In this document: piece after piece, positions 26,201 through 38,579 of the stretch
Layout of the letters: the number at the start of each line of letters is the position of its first letter
Position numbering within the stretch: position 1 is the stretch's first letter
Origin: Epiperipatus broadwayi
Lineage: Eukaryota > Onychophora > Udeonychophora > Euonychophora > Peripatidae
NCBI GenBank assembly: GCA_028023455.1
Contig: JAQFVV010001079.1
Span: 1 to 64,000 of the forward strand
DNA length: 64,000 bases
Direction of reading: 5' to 3'
Translations under genes and position numbers: made by a program
Notes under the pieces: generated by a model
What the model saw: the letters and a program-made list of their open reading frames with translations, nothing else
What the model was told of the DNA's origin: nothing
Databases searched by the model: none

Positions 26201-28629
26201 TATAAAGAAATAAATGTGGAGTTTCCCAAACAATATAATATATCTAAGGTAAATTTAATGATATATAAAATAAGCATGAGTAATTAGTCAAAATTGCAAA
26301 ATAGAATAATTTACTATAAATATTCATTATAAGATTGTTTTTTGATATGGTGAAGATAACATAAATTTAAAAAAATAACATCTAATTTGATTAAATCAAT
26401 GTAGAATATATGAAATGAATATTTTTGATTTTAAAATTCACTCTGACTCAAAAATTTAAAAACGTGGCAAATTCTGACAAAATACTTGGAAATTTTAAAA
26501 ATATGCTCCAATATTAACTTTAAAACTTTTAATTTTTGGTTAATATATGGTACCATAAAATAGTGAACTTAATGTTAAGAATACTTTAAATATTCCAATT
26601 TATAAAAATAAAGTGAATAATTAATTTGGAATATCATTGCATTAATTACAGAAAGACTATTTTAAATGATTTAGCTTAATTTGTAGCTTCGATTTTTAGT
26701 TAAGTTTTAGATAATCAAGAAGCAAAGTAGATATGGGTTTATTGACAAATTAATTTGAAAAATTGTCATGAACAAAAATATAAATTTGATTTAAATTTTA
26801 TTTGGATGCCAGTTAATTTATTTATTGAAAATTTATGATAATGTTTGAAAAATATGTTATTGTGTGGATATTTATGATCATTATTCACCAGTTTGAGACA
26901 TTTTAATTAGGAAATATAGTTAAACAGGGATTTGTGCTCCAATTTTGAATACTACTGGATAACAGTAAAATAGGTAATAAAATGTCAGAGATAAAAGTGT
27001 GAGTTTTAATTACAACTAATTAAAAGCAAGTATTCTTCTATCCATTTCAAAGGTTGATCTAAAAAAGTCTTATGTTATAAATGCAACAAAAACAATATAT
27101 GTCAATAATGGGTAAATAAATCTTCACAATATTTGCCTTGGATAATCTCTTGGTAAGCTTTTATATAGAAGGCAGAATTCAGTTGTTGAGAGGCATCATA
27201 TATTACAGCATGCTGTTGCTACATTCAACAATACAAATTCTTAAACAGAGGCAACACTCTCCCTACAGTTTCTTAAACAGTTTGTATAACCATAAAAAAT
27301 GGTGATATGTGATGTTTAGTGGTTTAATAAAAATTCTTCATATAAAACATTCTATTTTTTACCACACAATTCACTTTAAATGTAGAAATAAAAAATATCT
27401 CCTTTCAGTATATTAAATGTTTCTTTCAATATATTAAATGTTTTAGATATATAGTTTCAGTCAATTGTTATAGCATCAATATATTTTGCAGACCTAATAG
27501 TAAAATACTGAGATGAATCTTCTAGATTTTCATTATCACAATATATATTAATTTTTCCCATACTTTGTTTAAAATGATATTTTAATATTTTTTAGAAACT
27601 ACTGTTTGTGTAAAGTTAAACCTCTTCTTATATATGATATCATTCTGATGCTTCTTGAAGATAATGGCAAAATAAATTGAGATAGTATGGTCTCTTGAGT
27701 GTTTAGAATATTTTTATTGATAAATTGGACTAAGGTAAGTTTATAACTGTACAACTTCTTTTCAACATTAAAAGTCATATTCATAAGATAGTAATAATAT
27801 ATAGCTTCCACTGTGGGTCATCTAACTAAATGAGTTTAAAGTAAAGCTCATAACTGTAATATCATTACATTAGATATGATTCTTAAATAAACATTAGCAA
27901 TAAAAGCAATATGAATTTACAATATTTTGTCTTTGCAAATCATATCCTTTTCTGGCTAATATTTACCAACTTGATGACCCTAAATTTTTGTGTATTTTAT
28001 ATATTAAAGTTTTTAAAGTTACCTTTCATATTTTTCTTTTTAATTAACTTCTAGATAGATGCCTTAAAATGATGAGCAATCATAACAATTTTTTTTGTCA
28101 ATTACATGGATAAACATATTAGTTTGATCTAATAAGATGAAATTCCCACATGTTTTAATTAATATATCTTTCATAGTAACTATCCTAATAAATAAATAAT
28201 TTCTGTATTTCAGTAATTGAATTTTTTTTATACTATGTAGTTTAATCTGTAAAATTTTATATATTTAATGTTATTATTAATGAATCCATGCTCATGTCAA
28301 CAGATTTAGAACATTTTTTTATTTCAACATATCACCTCTATTTGTAAGGGAAAATGTATCAGATTGAAATGAAGTAATAATAGACTAATTTTTATATTCA
28401 CTGTTACTATTAATATTATTGAATAAAACTTTTTCTCTATTATTTACTATTCCTATATATTTAACTTATCATAGGATTTCACCTATTAGATAGTAGCAAT
28501 GAGCATCTGTTATACATGGTAGGCATTGGTTCTCTTTTTTTTTAGTAAGATACAACTTTATATACTGTATATAATAATTTGAATTTAATAGTATTTATTA
28601 TTTAAAACACAGAAGCCCTCCCTCCCTAT
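23216..28629. other. AT-rich noncoding stretch
   Basis: Apart from the hammerhead at 23753-23811 and its less AT-rich surroundings (about 23690-23930), I recognise nothing here. A two-unit 22-bp duplication lies near 27406-27443. Open frames at 26021-26233 and 27599-27811 are Ile/Leu/Tyr-rich with no domain. Confidence 0.6.
23753..23811 (+). ncRNA. hammerhead ribozyme, type I layout
   Basis: All core parts are present in order. CTGATGA lies at 23768-23774, GAAA at 23788-23791, and the cleavage triplet ends with TC at 23796-23797. Stem I has two helices: TCCTCA (23762-23767) with TGGGGA (23798-23803), and ATCCAA (23753-23758) with TTGGAT (23806-23811), separated by a small AGC/TA internal loop. 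Stem II is GGC/GCC (23776-23778, 23784-23786) with loop CACAA; an A-A mismatch closes its core side, the one weak point. Stem III is CTAG (23792-23795), self-complementary, as in minimal animal hammerheads thought to act as dimers. Predicted cleavage follows C23797. Such ribozymes are known in Penelope-like elements and retrozymes; which element this belongs to is not clear. Confidence 0.75.
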
Positions 28630-29162
28630 TAATCACTTGTTTGCTTATAGAAGAAGATACTCTAACATAAACCCCAATTATCAGTTTTGCCTTAAATGTG
28701 AAGAAATACCACAATTCATGCATTATGGCAATGTGAAAGATTGCAAGTTCTCAGAAACTTTATCACATCCATTTCTAAAGCCAATGGTCACCAAATGTAT
28801 ATTTATGTGGAAAGTATAGGGAGAGGCTTCTTTCCCTCAATAAGGATTACAATATTTCTTTTGTATAGTATTTGTTTGATGAGATGTAAACTAACATTTG
28901 ATCAATCAATAGAAAATCCTACTAAATTACTTTTAAATATTGTCAGGAGAATGAAACAGAGAGACAAGACCCTGGCTCCTCCTGACACTCATGTGGCAAC
29001 GTAGAACCTTTTCATATTACCCACTGGCTGCTAACCTTGGACAGAGAATGCACTCCAGACTGTTACTACAACTTGCCCATATGATAAAACCTTATGTAAA
29101 TCACTATTATGTTTCATTGTTGTAACCACAAGTCGTAATAAAGTTCTTTGTTTTAAAAAAAG
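28630..29162 (+). pseudogene. 3' end of a LINE-like retrotransposon, decayed
   Basis: Translated segments in different frames carry a Cys-rich motif followed by a His (FCLKC...FMHY) and then, in another frame, a segment reading FITSISKANGHQ. This resembles the C-terminal tail of non-LTR reverse transcriptases (CxxC...H...C, then a basic helical region). The open part ends near 29004. AATAAA follows at 29137-29142, and the sequence finishes in a short A-run at 29155-29161, typical of a retroposed 3' end. TGTCAGGAG near 28940 and CTCCTGACA near 28977 form a 9-bp inverted repeat. Frameshifts separate the pieces. The 5' boundary is arbitrary. Confidence 0.4.
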
Positions 29163-29423
29163 GAATTATTGTAATTTATTGATAATGTAATCAACTTTCT
29201 CTTAAAATAGATAAAGGGCATTTCAATGGACAAACTTATGGTCTGTATTTATTTAGAATTTCAATATAAAAATTGATTTCTTTTTCACTATAAGTGAAAA
29301 TTACCTCATTATTATTTATAAAGTAAGCACAATTTTAAGATAGTTTCTTTGAATATTCAAAATATACTTAATAATATAAATCCGAAAATAATTATTTGTC
29401 TTATTATAAATCATTATATATAT

Positions 29424-32077
29424 TGTCCCCTGGGGTCTCCTTTGCTTGTTATGAGTGTTTTGTCTAACGGGGGGGTTTGTTTTTGTTGGTCTTGTTTTTT
29501 CTTTAATATTGGTTTTGGGCCTTCCGGCCTTCCAAACACGAAAAGTAGATTCTTTTTATTAAATCTTTGCTTTAGATTCTTTTCATTAGGAAAGGATAAT
29601 GGAAGCTTCGAAGGTGTTCGAAAACAAAAAAAGGGAAAGGGGGGGGTTTGCCGGTAGGTGGTGGGGTGCGGGAGTTCCTGGGGGCTCGGGTGGCTCCACC
29701 CGTCTTCCTGGGCCTTTGGCCCGCAGGTAAATCTTCTGGCCTCTTTCCCTGGGTCGGCCTTCTTTCTTTCTGCCTTTTTTTCCCTCCGCTTTTTCTTTGT
29801 CTTTTTCTTTCTTCTTCTTTTCTCTGTCTTTTTTTCTTTTTCTTGTTTTTTGGTTTGTTATTTTTTTTTTGCTCTGGCCCTGGCTCCCTATTATTATTTA
29901 TGTTGCCCTGTTGTCTTCTCCGGTTTTCGTTTTTTTTTTGTTTATTTTTGTTTTTCCTGCCCCGCGGTTTTTTTGTTTTTTCTTCTGGGGGGGTTTTTTT
30001 CCTTTTGTTTATTTCGGAGGGTGGATTTTTTATTTTTTTTCTGTTTTTTGCCTCGTCTGTTTTTTTTCTGTTCGTCTCTCTCTGGGCCTTCCCTCCTGGC
30101 GTCTTTCTCTTTTTTTTCCGGGGTTTTTGCGGGCTCTCCCTCTTTTTTGCTCTGCTTTCGCCCTTTTTTGTCACCCCTGTTCCTGTGGGGTTTATTGTGC
30201 TTTTCTTTTTGTTTCTCTCGTAGTTGCCTTTTTTGTTCTGGTTTTGTGTGAAATATTCCTTCTGTCTATATTGGCTCTTTCTTTTGTCCTTTTCTGCCTT
30301 TTTTTCTCGTGGGGGCGTGTTTGTTGGTCTGTGTTGTAGGCCCCTCTTTTTTTGGTTCTGCGTGTTTTTTTCTTGACCTTTTCTTTTATCTTTCCCTTTG
30401 TTTTCTCTTTTTTTTTGTTTCGTGTGCCCGTTCGTCGTTTTTTCGGCGGGGCCCCCCCCTGCTTCTTGCCTCCTGTTTTTGCTTCTGGTGTGTTGGGTTT
30501 GTTCGTTTTGGGGTGGTTTGTCGTTTGTGGGGGGGGCGCCTCTTTGCTCGGCCCCGGGTTTTTTCTCGTCCTGTGTTTCTGGGGGTGTTTCGTTTTTCTT
30601 TTCTTTCTTCTTTTTTTCGTTTTTTTTCGTTTTTTTCGGCGGGTTGGGGGGGGTTAGAGAAGATATATATAAGAAGAAATGAATAATAGGAAAATAGATT
30701 GATATAATTTATTATAAAATTTATAGTTGAATATTAAAAAATATATAAATTATATTTTGTAGTTGAGTTATATTATTCATTGTTTCTAGGTTATATTATA
30801 ACTATATTGAAGTAATATTCCTTCCTGAATATTAATATAAAATAAAAAGTGAATTAAAATATTTAACTTTATGATTTGCAATTAAAATATTTAAGGTTAT
30901 ATTGAATAAATATATATATTAGTGAAAGAAATAATATTTTAAATTTTGTGAGTATATAAATTATTAGAACTATAGGTAAAAAGGAATATTTATTATTAGT
31001 ATTATAAAAATATAAATTATATTTTTTTGACTGTATTAAGAATTATAAATTTAGTTCTAATGGGGAGAATATATTTAAAATTTATATTATATTATTTGGT
31101 GAGGATAGAAAGGAGTCTGATCAAAATTATTGTATAATTTTAAATAAATTATAAAAAATATATATTAAATGGAATAAAAAAAAAATTTAAAGATAGAGAT
31201 TAAAGAATTAGAGATAGTTTAATAGATGAATAAAAGTTTTATAAAATTGTTAATAAAGAATAAAGAGTCTTAAATAGAGGAGAGTAAAATAAAGTTAATC
31301 AGAAAGTTTAAGTTCATTATAGAAATATATTACTTCCGTGTTGTCCTAAGTTATCCTCCAAGTTGTTGAAAAGAATTGATTGATTATTGAAAGTATTTTA
31401 GTAGTTTCATTATTTTAGAATGGATCGAAAAGTTCATCCATGAAGATTCCTGATTTAGAAGAAGATCCTGATGTTCTAGTCTCTATCATATGAAATAAAT
31501 TTTTATAAAAGATTCACTCTACTTAAAAAATACTTTTTTTATTTTAGGTATATATCTATTTCCTGATGTTAGTCATTTTATTATAATTTTTTTTTTAATT
31601 AGTTGTTTTAGAAACATTCCTTGATAAGTTTAAACTAATTTGTGAATTCCTTTCCTAATTAGAAAATGAATTCTTAAAATCTGAAATGATTTTAATTAAA
31701 AATGAATTTTATCTTTTTTTATTAATAAAACTTTATGTTGTTTTTGAGAATTTGAAAGCATGGAAAGAATTAGTTTAATCACAAACTTTAAAATTATTTT
31801 AAAGGTGAAAAAAAAAAATATTCCGATGAATAAATTTGAAAATTATAATATTTAATATTTAAATATATATAGAAATAAATTTAATATATATAAATTATGA
31901 ATATTTTATATGAATTTATTTAGAGAATTGATAAATTTAAATAAACTAATTAATTTTATAGTATTTGAAAAAGTTATTCATTATGGAAATTAGGGATTGA
32001 AGTATAAGCCATTGATCGGAAATTTAAAGTTAGTATTAGGTAAATAAAGAATAGATCGAACAGATCCGACTGCTTCA
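29424..32077 (+). mobile_element. probable diverged member of the long-LTR family
   Basis: The block starts TGTCCC directly after a TA tract and ends CTGCTTCA directly before ATATATAG, as for the solo LTR at 3620-6628. The final AACAGAT..GA.TGCTTCA matches the end of that LTR, and an ATTACTTCCGTG segment near 31329 lies at a position comparable to the ATTACCGTTG motif of the larger LTR. The 5' third is compositionally abnormal (see 29640-30655) and cannot be aligned by eye. No coding domain is present. The family assignment rests on termini and a few landmarks only. Confidence 0.35.
29640..30655. other. A-depleted, homopolymer-rich island
   Basis: By hand count the + strand has only about 3% A over 29701-30660, in a window otherwise dominated by A and T. 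It is made of runs of T, G and C, including runs of seven G and seven C. Overlapping long open frames on both strands (191 and 197 codons plus, 200 codons minus) are Phe/Leu/Ser-rich or Lys/Arg/Pro-rich and follow from composition, not from a gene. GA/TC-rich DNA is a known weak point of some long-read chemistries, so this may be poor consensus. It could also be a real strand-asymmetric repeat. Confidence 0.7.
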
Positions 32078-33251
32078 ATATATAGTTATGTCTTCAAATG
32101 TTGACATTAAAATTGTATAAAAATTTAAAGCAACGTTAGTTCTTAACATATTTTACTAATAATTTTAAACGATCCTTAAAGAATATTAGCATTAAGCTTA
32201 AACATAATCTTTTATTCTAAAATCTACTAATATAGAGCAACTCTTTAATCATAGAAATACATCAAATTTTAATACAGTTTAATATAAATGCTAAAAATTT
32301 GATTATTATTTCTAATTAAATATTTTTATTATTGATTTAAAAAAGTTAATTTGGATTTATTTTTTTCTCTTAAATGAATTATCTTATTTGCTATTATGTT
32401 TAAATAGATGTATGGATACTTAATATAATTCTTTGTTCTTTATTTGCCTAAAGATATTGATAATGGGCAGATAAAGAAGGATTCTATGGATTATTTCCTT
32501 TTTTTTTTTTTTTTGTATTTGTTTTTAGAGTGGCTGATATTTTACTGAATAATAAATGCGTTCAATGAAAATATTAAAGCAGATTAATAAGTTCATATAT
32601 TTTTTTTCTCTTCATTTTATTTTCCTTTTAGCTAATAAAAAAATTGTCTGCTAGTTAATATGTATTGATTAAAAAATTCACATTTAGATTTTAGATTTAA
32701 TTCTTTTATATAAAAGCAATAAATAGTGTGAGAGTAAAGTAAGTGAAAGAATGATGTCTGTAATGCTATGATGATGATCATGGTGCTTTGGGATGGGTGT
32801 AAGGGGCAAACACAGATATAAATGCGAAAAGCAGGCAGAACGATTTTATTGCAATCAAACTGCATTAATCTGATTATATTTACCATTCACAATGTCTGAA
32901 TTCAAGTTTAGCCCAAATAATAATAATAATTAAAATTATATAAATGCACATGAGATATTTTGAAATAATCTAACTAGATATTTCATAATGATATATTAAT
33001 TTTCTATATCTAGTCTAAGTGTGCAGTGTGCTTGCATGTTTTGATACAACCATAAAATTATCGGTTGGTTATCTGAGCTAAATTAGATACTTTGTAATAC
33101 CCATATACTACATCTTTCTACTAATTTCCACAATGAAGCAATATCTCAGGGTTCTAATATATACAAGGCAAAACTATTTAATTTCTGATTTCTATACTTC
33201 AAATATGCTTATAATATTGACTAAAAAATGCAAGTTATATTTAATATATAT
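32078..33251. other. AT-rich noncoding stretch
   Basis: Nothing is recognised apart from a poly-T run near 32497-32514. The 84-codon minus-strand frame at 32632-32886 has no domain and is not supported. Confidence 0.6.
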
Positions 33252-35123
33252 TGTACATTGGAAAAAGTGGGGAAAATGTCTAAATGAATCGAATTACAAG
33301 ATACAAGCTCAAGCTCATGGTTTTATTTTTTGCTTGCTCTAGTAACTCACTGATGAGAATCCCAAGAATTTTATAACAATATTAATAAACAATATAAATT
33401 ATTATGACCTAAAAATTAAGAGGAGGAGAAACCTCTACTCACTCTTGCAACACTCTAACGATCTCAGTATTCCCCACATGAATCAGCAGCAGCAAAAATA
33501 CGATTAATTTCTCTCTTACAAGAAATATTTTCATCATTCTTTCTTAATATACTCTTTTATCTTAAATTACTTCCTCATAATATTGTCATACTTCCTCATA
33601 GTATTGTCATGATCAAATCTAGATGTAATAAATATTTTCTTATAAATCTTATCAGCTCATCATGCCACATTATATTTTTTCTGTACTACATATGAATTCT
33701 TATTTTAAATTGTAATATTATGATCTCAGGGTTTTTATAATTGATCTAAAATTTTAATCTCTCTTTTACTAATCCATTGTCAATAAATAAATGAAATCCT
33801 AGCGATCACGTGAGCAGACATACACTTAATTTATGAGCTAATGTCTACTGCTTATTATTAATAACAATAATTTAATAAATTAATAAAATCATTTAATTAA
33901 GGTAAAATATCATATAAAACTTTAAATTTTGAATAATGTCATCATCCACTAGGAAAACTTTGAATATCCAGTATGGAAAGAGATTTTATGTCCACTCAAG
34001 ATATTCATCAACAACATAATAAAATTTATTAATCCGATATAATAATAATTAATCTTAAAGCAATCTTCTTTAATATATTTGCAATTTTATTTGTAGTAGT
34101 CAATAGAGCAAATTGTCAATAGTTGTTTGTATACAATTTTCTTATTTGTCAATAATTCTTAGTTTAATAATTCAATATTTAATTACTGTCTGTACGTAGA
34201 AGAAACTTTAAAATATTATCGTCATAAAGATGTGAAATATTTAGATTTCTGGATTTAATGAGTACCACGAACATTAAGACACTACATCAAATTTAAATAA
34301 CAAAATAACATTTATTAACAAAGAAAACAGATTTAATATAACATATCATAGAAATCTATTAGCAAAGTTTAAATATATATATAATAAGTTTCTGTAATCG
34401 CTACGGAGACTATAATTCCGACTTTCTTTACACCAACATCTTACATAAATGAATTACCTATCCGTATAGCACACTAGTTTTATATTCACATATTTGAATA
34501 GTGCAAATGTTTTTACAAATGTACCCTTTTTTATACATATTTCATTAAACCTGCCAATAATAGTTGTATAGAATCTTAAATAATATAATCTAATAAATTT
34601 CTTAATAAATTAGAAAACCTTTGTATCTTTCAAATAAACGTATGCCTTCTAATGCTATTCATATAACCCTAGCATTACAAACTACATATTAATTACTTCA
34701 TTCTTAAATTTTTAATAATAAAAATCTTACTGACTAATTATCTATTTGAGATAATAGTCTTTATTATCACCTTTTACTAACTATTCCTCGTTTATTAACT
34801 TTATGCTTTATTTTTCAACCTATAATAAAATTTGAATCATTCCAGAGGTTCATTTATACATCCACACACTCAATGTTATATCCCAACAATGAGTAAAATA
34901 AATCATATTTAACTCTTACCAATCCAGCAGTGACTTGCTTTCTTATGGTGATGATCATGATGTACACCACTTATTTAGATTAATAATAATTTAAAATTTG
35001 GAATAAAGACTTATCGGTTTTATTAAGGATTGTGAGCAAACCTCATCAAAATGCATTATACATCAAACATTAAACCTACACTTATGAGCTAAAAAGTGTT
35101 TCTGAAGTGGGTCTCACACTTCA
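33252..35123 (+). mobile_element. possible shorter relative of the long-LTR family
   Basis: It starts TGTAC directly after a TA tract and ends CACTTCA, preceded by the complementary TGAAGTG at 35103-35109; that makes a terminal hairpin like those of the other members. Landmarks in order include AATTACAAGATACAAGC (compare AATTAGGATCTAAGC at 3654), ATCAGCAGCAGC near 33482, and a CTTACCAATCCAGCAG segment near 34915. At 1.87 kb it is shorter than its relatives. The presumed target duplication is off by one base, and a 36-bp tandem repeat starts at the right boundary, which could mislead the call. Confidence 0.3.
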
Positions 35124-35190
35124 AATATCAAATTCATCAATGACTCACAAGGTGTTCAAATATCAAATTCATCAATGACCAACAAACTAA
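35120..35190. repeat. two-copy tandem repeat, about 36-bp period
   Basis: CAAATATCAAATTCATCAAT followed by GAC appears twice with a CACAAGGTGTT segment between. The copies are almost identical, so the duplication is recent. Confidence 0.8.
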
Positions 35191-35306
35191 GTTACAATAC
35201 CTTATGCAGAGAATCCAATGACAATAAGATCATAAAAATACACCTATGATGGCACAAACCTGGAGAACTGTCCTACTATCTGAGAGCAAAAAATATGTTA
35301 TGTCTT

Positions 35307-35308
<2 letters not shown>

Positions 35309-35404
<96 letters not shown>
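35309..35404. repeat. (TC)n(TA)n compound microsatellite
   Basis: About 23 TC units pass directly into about 25 TA units. This is the longest uninterrupted dinucleotide tract of the window. Confidence 0.95.
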
Positions 35405-35405
<1 letters not shown>

Positions 35406-37670
35406 CATGGAAATGAACCAATCACCATTACAACTACAAATATGAAAAATATCTCTCAGAATATATCAACTACAGAGAGAGTTACCCATGATCTCTAATA
35501 AACTACCTAAAATAATTCATGAAAGAGCTCAACACAATGTAGAACTAAATTTGCATACCTTGGACATACAATGTTCATATACAAATATCACTTATTCTCA
35601 AGAGGTCTGAAATTTAAACTCTTGTTAAATCTTATACGACATTGGACATTGATCTATAAAACTGATAAAGAATAATTGTCAAATATGATTGAATAAAAAA
35701 AATATTGTCTTAAATAATTACTAAATCAGAAACATACATCATTCTCATAAAATGTATCACATTTTGTAAGTAAACCTCTCATAATCAAGGACATATTAAT
35801 GTTTAAAATCTTAGTACTACATCATTAATATAGCATAGTATTGTTAATGCTAAAGTTCTAATAATAAAATAATACATAAACCTTTTATTAAAATACTTTC
35901 AACCATAACTCATAATTATCAAATTCTTAATATTTTAAATAACATCAATATCAAATTTCATGTATAATCTTAAGAAGCCATATCTAACTATAATAAGTTA
36001 TAAAATATAACTTAATTTATGTATAAATTTACTCAATTTCCTATATCATTATTATCATTCTTTTTTTTTTCTATTAATAATAAAATAAGATAAAAAAAAT
36101 TATACTTAAGTTCTTAACTAGCAAAGTTCATAGTTCTCTATGCAGTAATCCAAAACATTGTGATAATCTCCACACAATTAATAATTCCAACAATTGCATC
36201 AATAGTTATTTCTGCACACACATTGTAAACGCACATATAACAAATATTTGTACTTGAAGACAAATCATGAATGACAATTAGTTCACAAACCGTTTAAACA
36301 TACACAAGACAAGTTAGTTCACATTTCTTTTTATATTATATTAATCCAATTGGGTTTTAAGACTTCGCATCACTTGATCCATTTTTTTTTTCATTCATGC
36401 AGTTAATACTATTTTTTTGAACTTAATTAAAATATTTCCATTAATTGTACAGAGTACTCACACATTTATTACAACAGCATTCAATAATTTTAGTAGATAT
36501 TTTAAATACACAATACTATTTCTTTATTGATTTTAAGTAGCTGCTGAGATAATACACAATGACTTCAATTTACTACATAATTCTTCCTTACAGTCATTTA
36601 TCAAAAATACTGTTAATTCATATTTTAACATTTTCATGATATAGATTTATATTTCTAATTATTCATCTTAAGGGTATTGATTCATAAATAAGTCTTAATC
36701 TCTTTGCTCGTTAAAATTTTCATTTTCCAGTCAATACACATTCAGCATTTATTATTTTCGTAACTTTATCATTCAAATAAATAGTTTACTTTTCGTCATC
36801 AGTTAGTTAACTTAAGAATTTCTTTTCGTCATCAAATATAATAAGTATTTAAGTTGTTTTTTTTATTTTTATAAAATCATCTTCTCTGATTAAGTTATAG
36901 CATACATTCAAACTTACAGCTAGCATTGTAGTCTTTCAATCCTAGACATCAAATGATTTGTTCTACATGTATCATGACTTGGTATATTACTGATCAACTC
37001 TTTATCATTGGGTCCAATTATCTTGTTTAGCTTAACAATGAGATTGAATGCCTGACCTTAAAATTACATCAACATTTTAACTTTTAAATAAATAAAAAAT
37101 ATGAAACTTTCACACTTGTTTAGATTTGGAATTTAAGCTTGTTTGAAACAATAATTCTCTAAAATTATGATCTGCCACAAATGTGATTCTCTAACACTAT
37201 GATCCTTCCAACACAATTCTTTAAAACTATGATTCTCCCCAAATATGTGCATTTTATAACCTTCTGTTGTCAATCACTCTAATGGACAAGAAACCTCCTC
37301 TTTCTTACTTGCTACTCCCTTGAATCGATATTTTATCGGTTGTTAATTGTGGTCTGATATTAATTATTCACAACTGGCCAGATGATCATGTGATATTTTT
37401 GGAAATTCACCAAATTTAAATTATATGATTAAATAATAAATAAAAAAATGGCAAAATGAAAATAAAATAAAATGTCAAATAAATAATTTAAACTAAATTA
37501 ATTTTATGAATGAATATTTGTAAAATTTACTTTAAACTTAACTAAAATTTTTTACACATTTAAAATTCATTCAAATTATACTAAGAATGAAACATAATTT
37601 TTTTTCTATTTTCCCAATAAATAAAATTTTACATTTACACATGCAATTAAGCTCACATATATACTTAAAA
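35405..37670. other. AT-rich noncoding stretch
   Basis: No gene, no clear repeat and no element ends are recognised in this 2.3 kb. Confidence 0.6.
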
Positions 37671-38579
37671 TCATTCTCTTTGTTTTCTCTTTATATGGGT
37701 GCTATGTTCATTTGAATCAATGCTTGTAGACATGATTAAACATCTAGATTTGCTATTGTGCATAAGGTTATCATCTAAGCCATGACACAAAGGTGTATGA
37801 TTATTCACTACTTCCAACCCATTGATGTTAGTTGAGATGTCATCACACTGGTGAGATTTGTTTTTCTGGTGCCACACTTGTCACAGATTTTAAGTGGACA
37901 ATTTTTGATAAGGTGTGTATGCTGAAGACAAAGTATTGTGGCTGCACACCATGAAAAGATAAAACTATTGGAGATCCTCTGACTGAGATGACTGTAGGAA
38001 TTTCAGTGGGAGAGACATTTTTTAGGATGAGTGCAAAGACAACTGTCTTTGAGAATGTCTGATCATTTAAGTAAGGGTTAATTAAGTAATGGAATTGTTT
38101 ACTGTTCTAAAATTTATGAGAATATTCTACAGGTCATGCTGTGTAAACTGTGCTATGCAGTTTTGAATTCTACCCTGGAGTGTAGTGAGTCTGTTCACAT
38201 CAATATAGCAAAGAATAAAACCGGCAAGATGATTGAGTAGGGTATGTATACCTAGCAGCTTATAATTTATGAGTTCATATAGTCTGTCTAATGGGAACCT
38301 AATTCACGATAGTTGTATATCAGTTATCGCTAGTATTAAGGATATTTCACCATAGTAACTTAGTAGTGATTTATATACAGTTAATGGTATGGATTTATTA
38401 AAATTATCCTTTATCTTGGAATATGTTTCATCATCCAACATGGAGCAATCAAGATGGTCATCTTTATTACGTCTATAGTTAGTACTGGGCGTAATATTTA
38501 CATCCATGCCAGTAATATCTAGCAGGAGTTCATGTGGATTTCCTATGTTTAGAATCATGACATGAGCTCTTCTCCACAA
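37671..38579 (-). pseudogene. unidentified decayed coding region
   Basis: Three open segments follow one another on the minus strand: 38304-38579 (91 codons), a stretch of about 74 open codons near 37870-38100 in another frame, and 37671-37877 (68 codons). A further open stretch of roughly 50 codons lies between the first two. Their composition is balanced, with charged residues, Cys, Trp and Pro, unlike the Ile/Leu/Phe-rich chance frames elsewhere. The base composition is also less AT-rich than the flanks. Together they suggest one protein of about 300 residues broken by frameshifts and stops. I do not recognise the family; a mobile-element or endogenous viral protein is possible. Confidence 0.4.

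Noticed and set aside
29572-30686. Long overlapping open frames on both strands, 94-200 codons
   Set aside because: They arise from the A-depleted, homopolymer-rich composition, which removes stop codons. Their products are Phe/Leu/Ser-rich or Lys/Arg/Pro-rich and have no domain.
33341-33360. CACTGATGAGAATCCC as a further hammerhead
   Set aside because: No GAAAC core follows at the needed distance.
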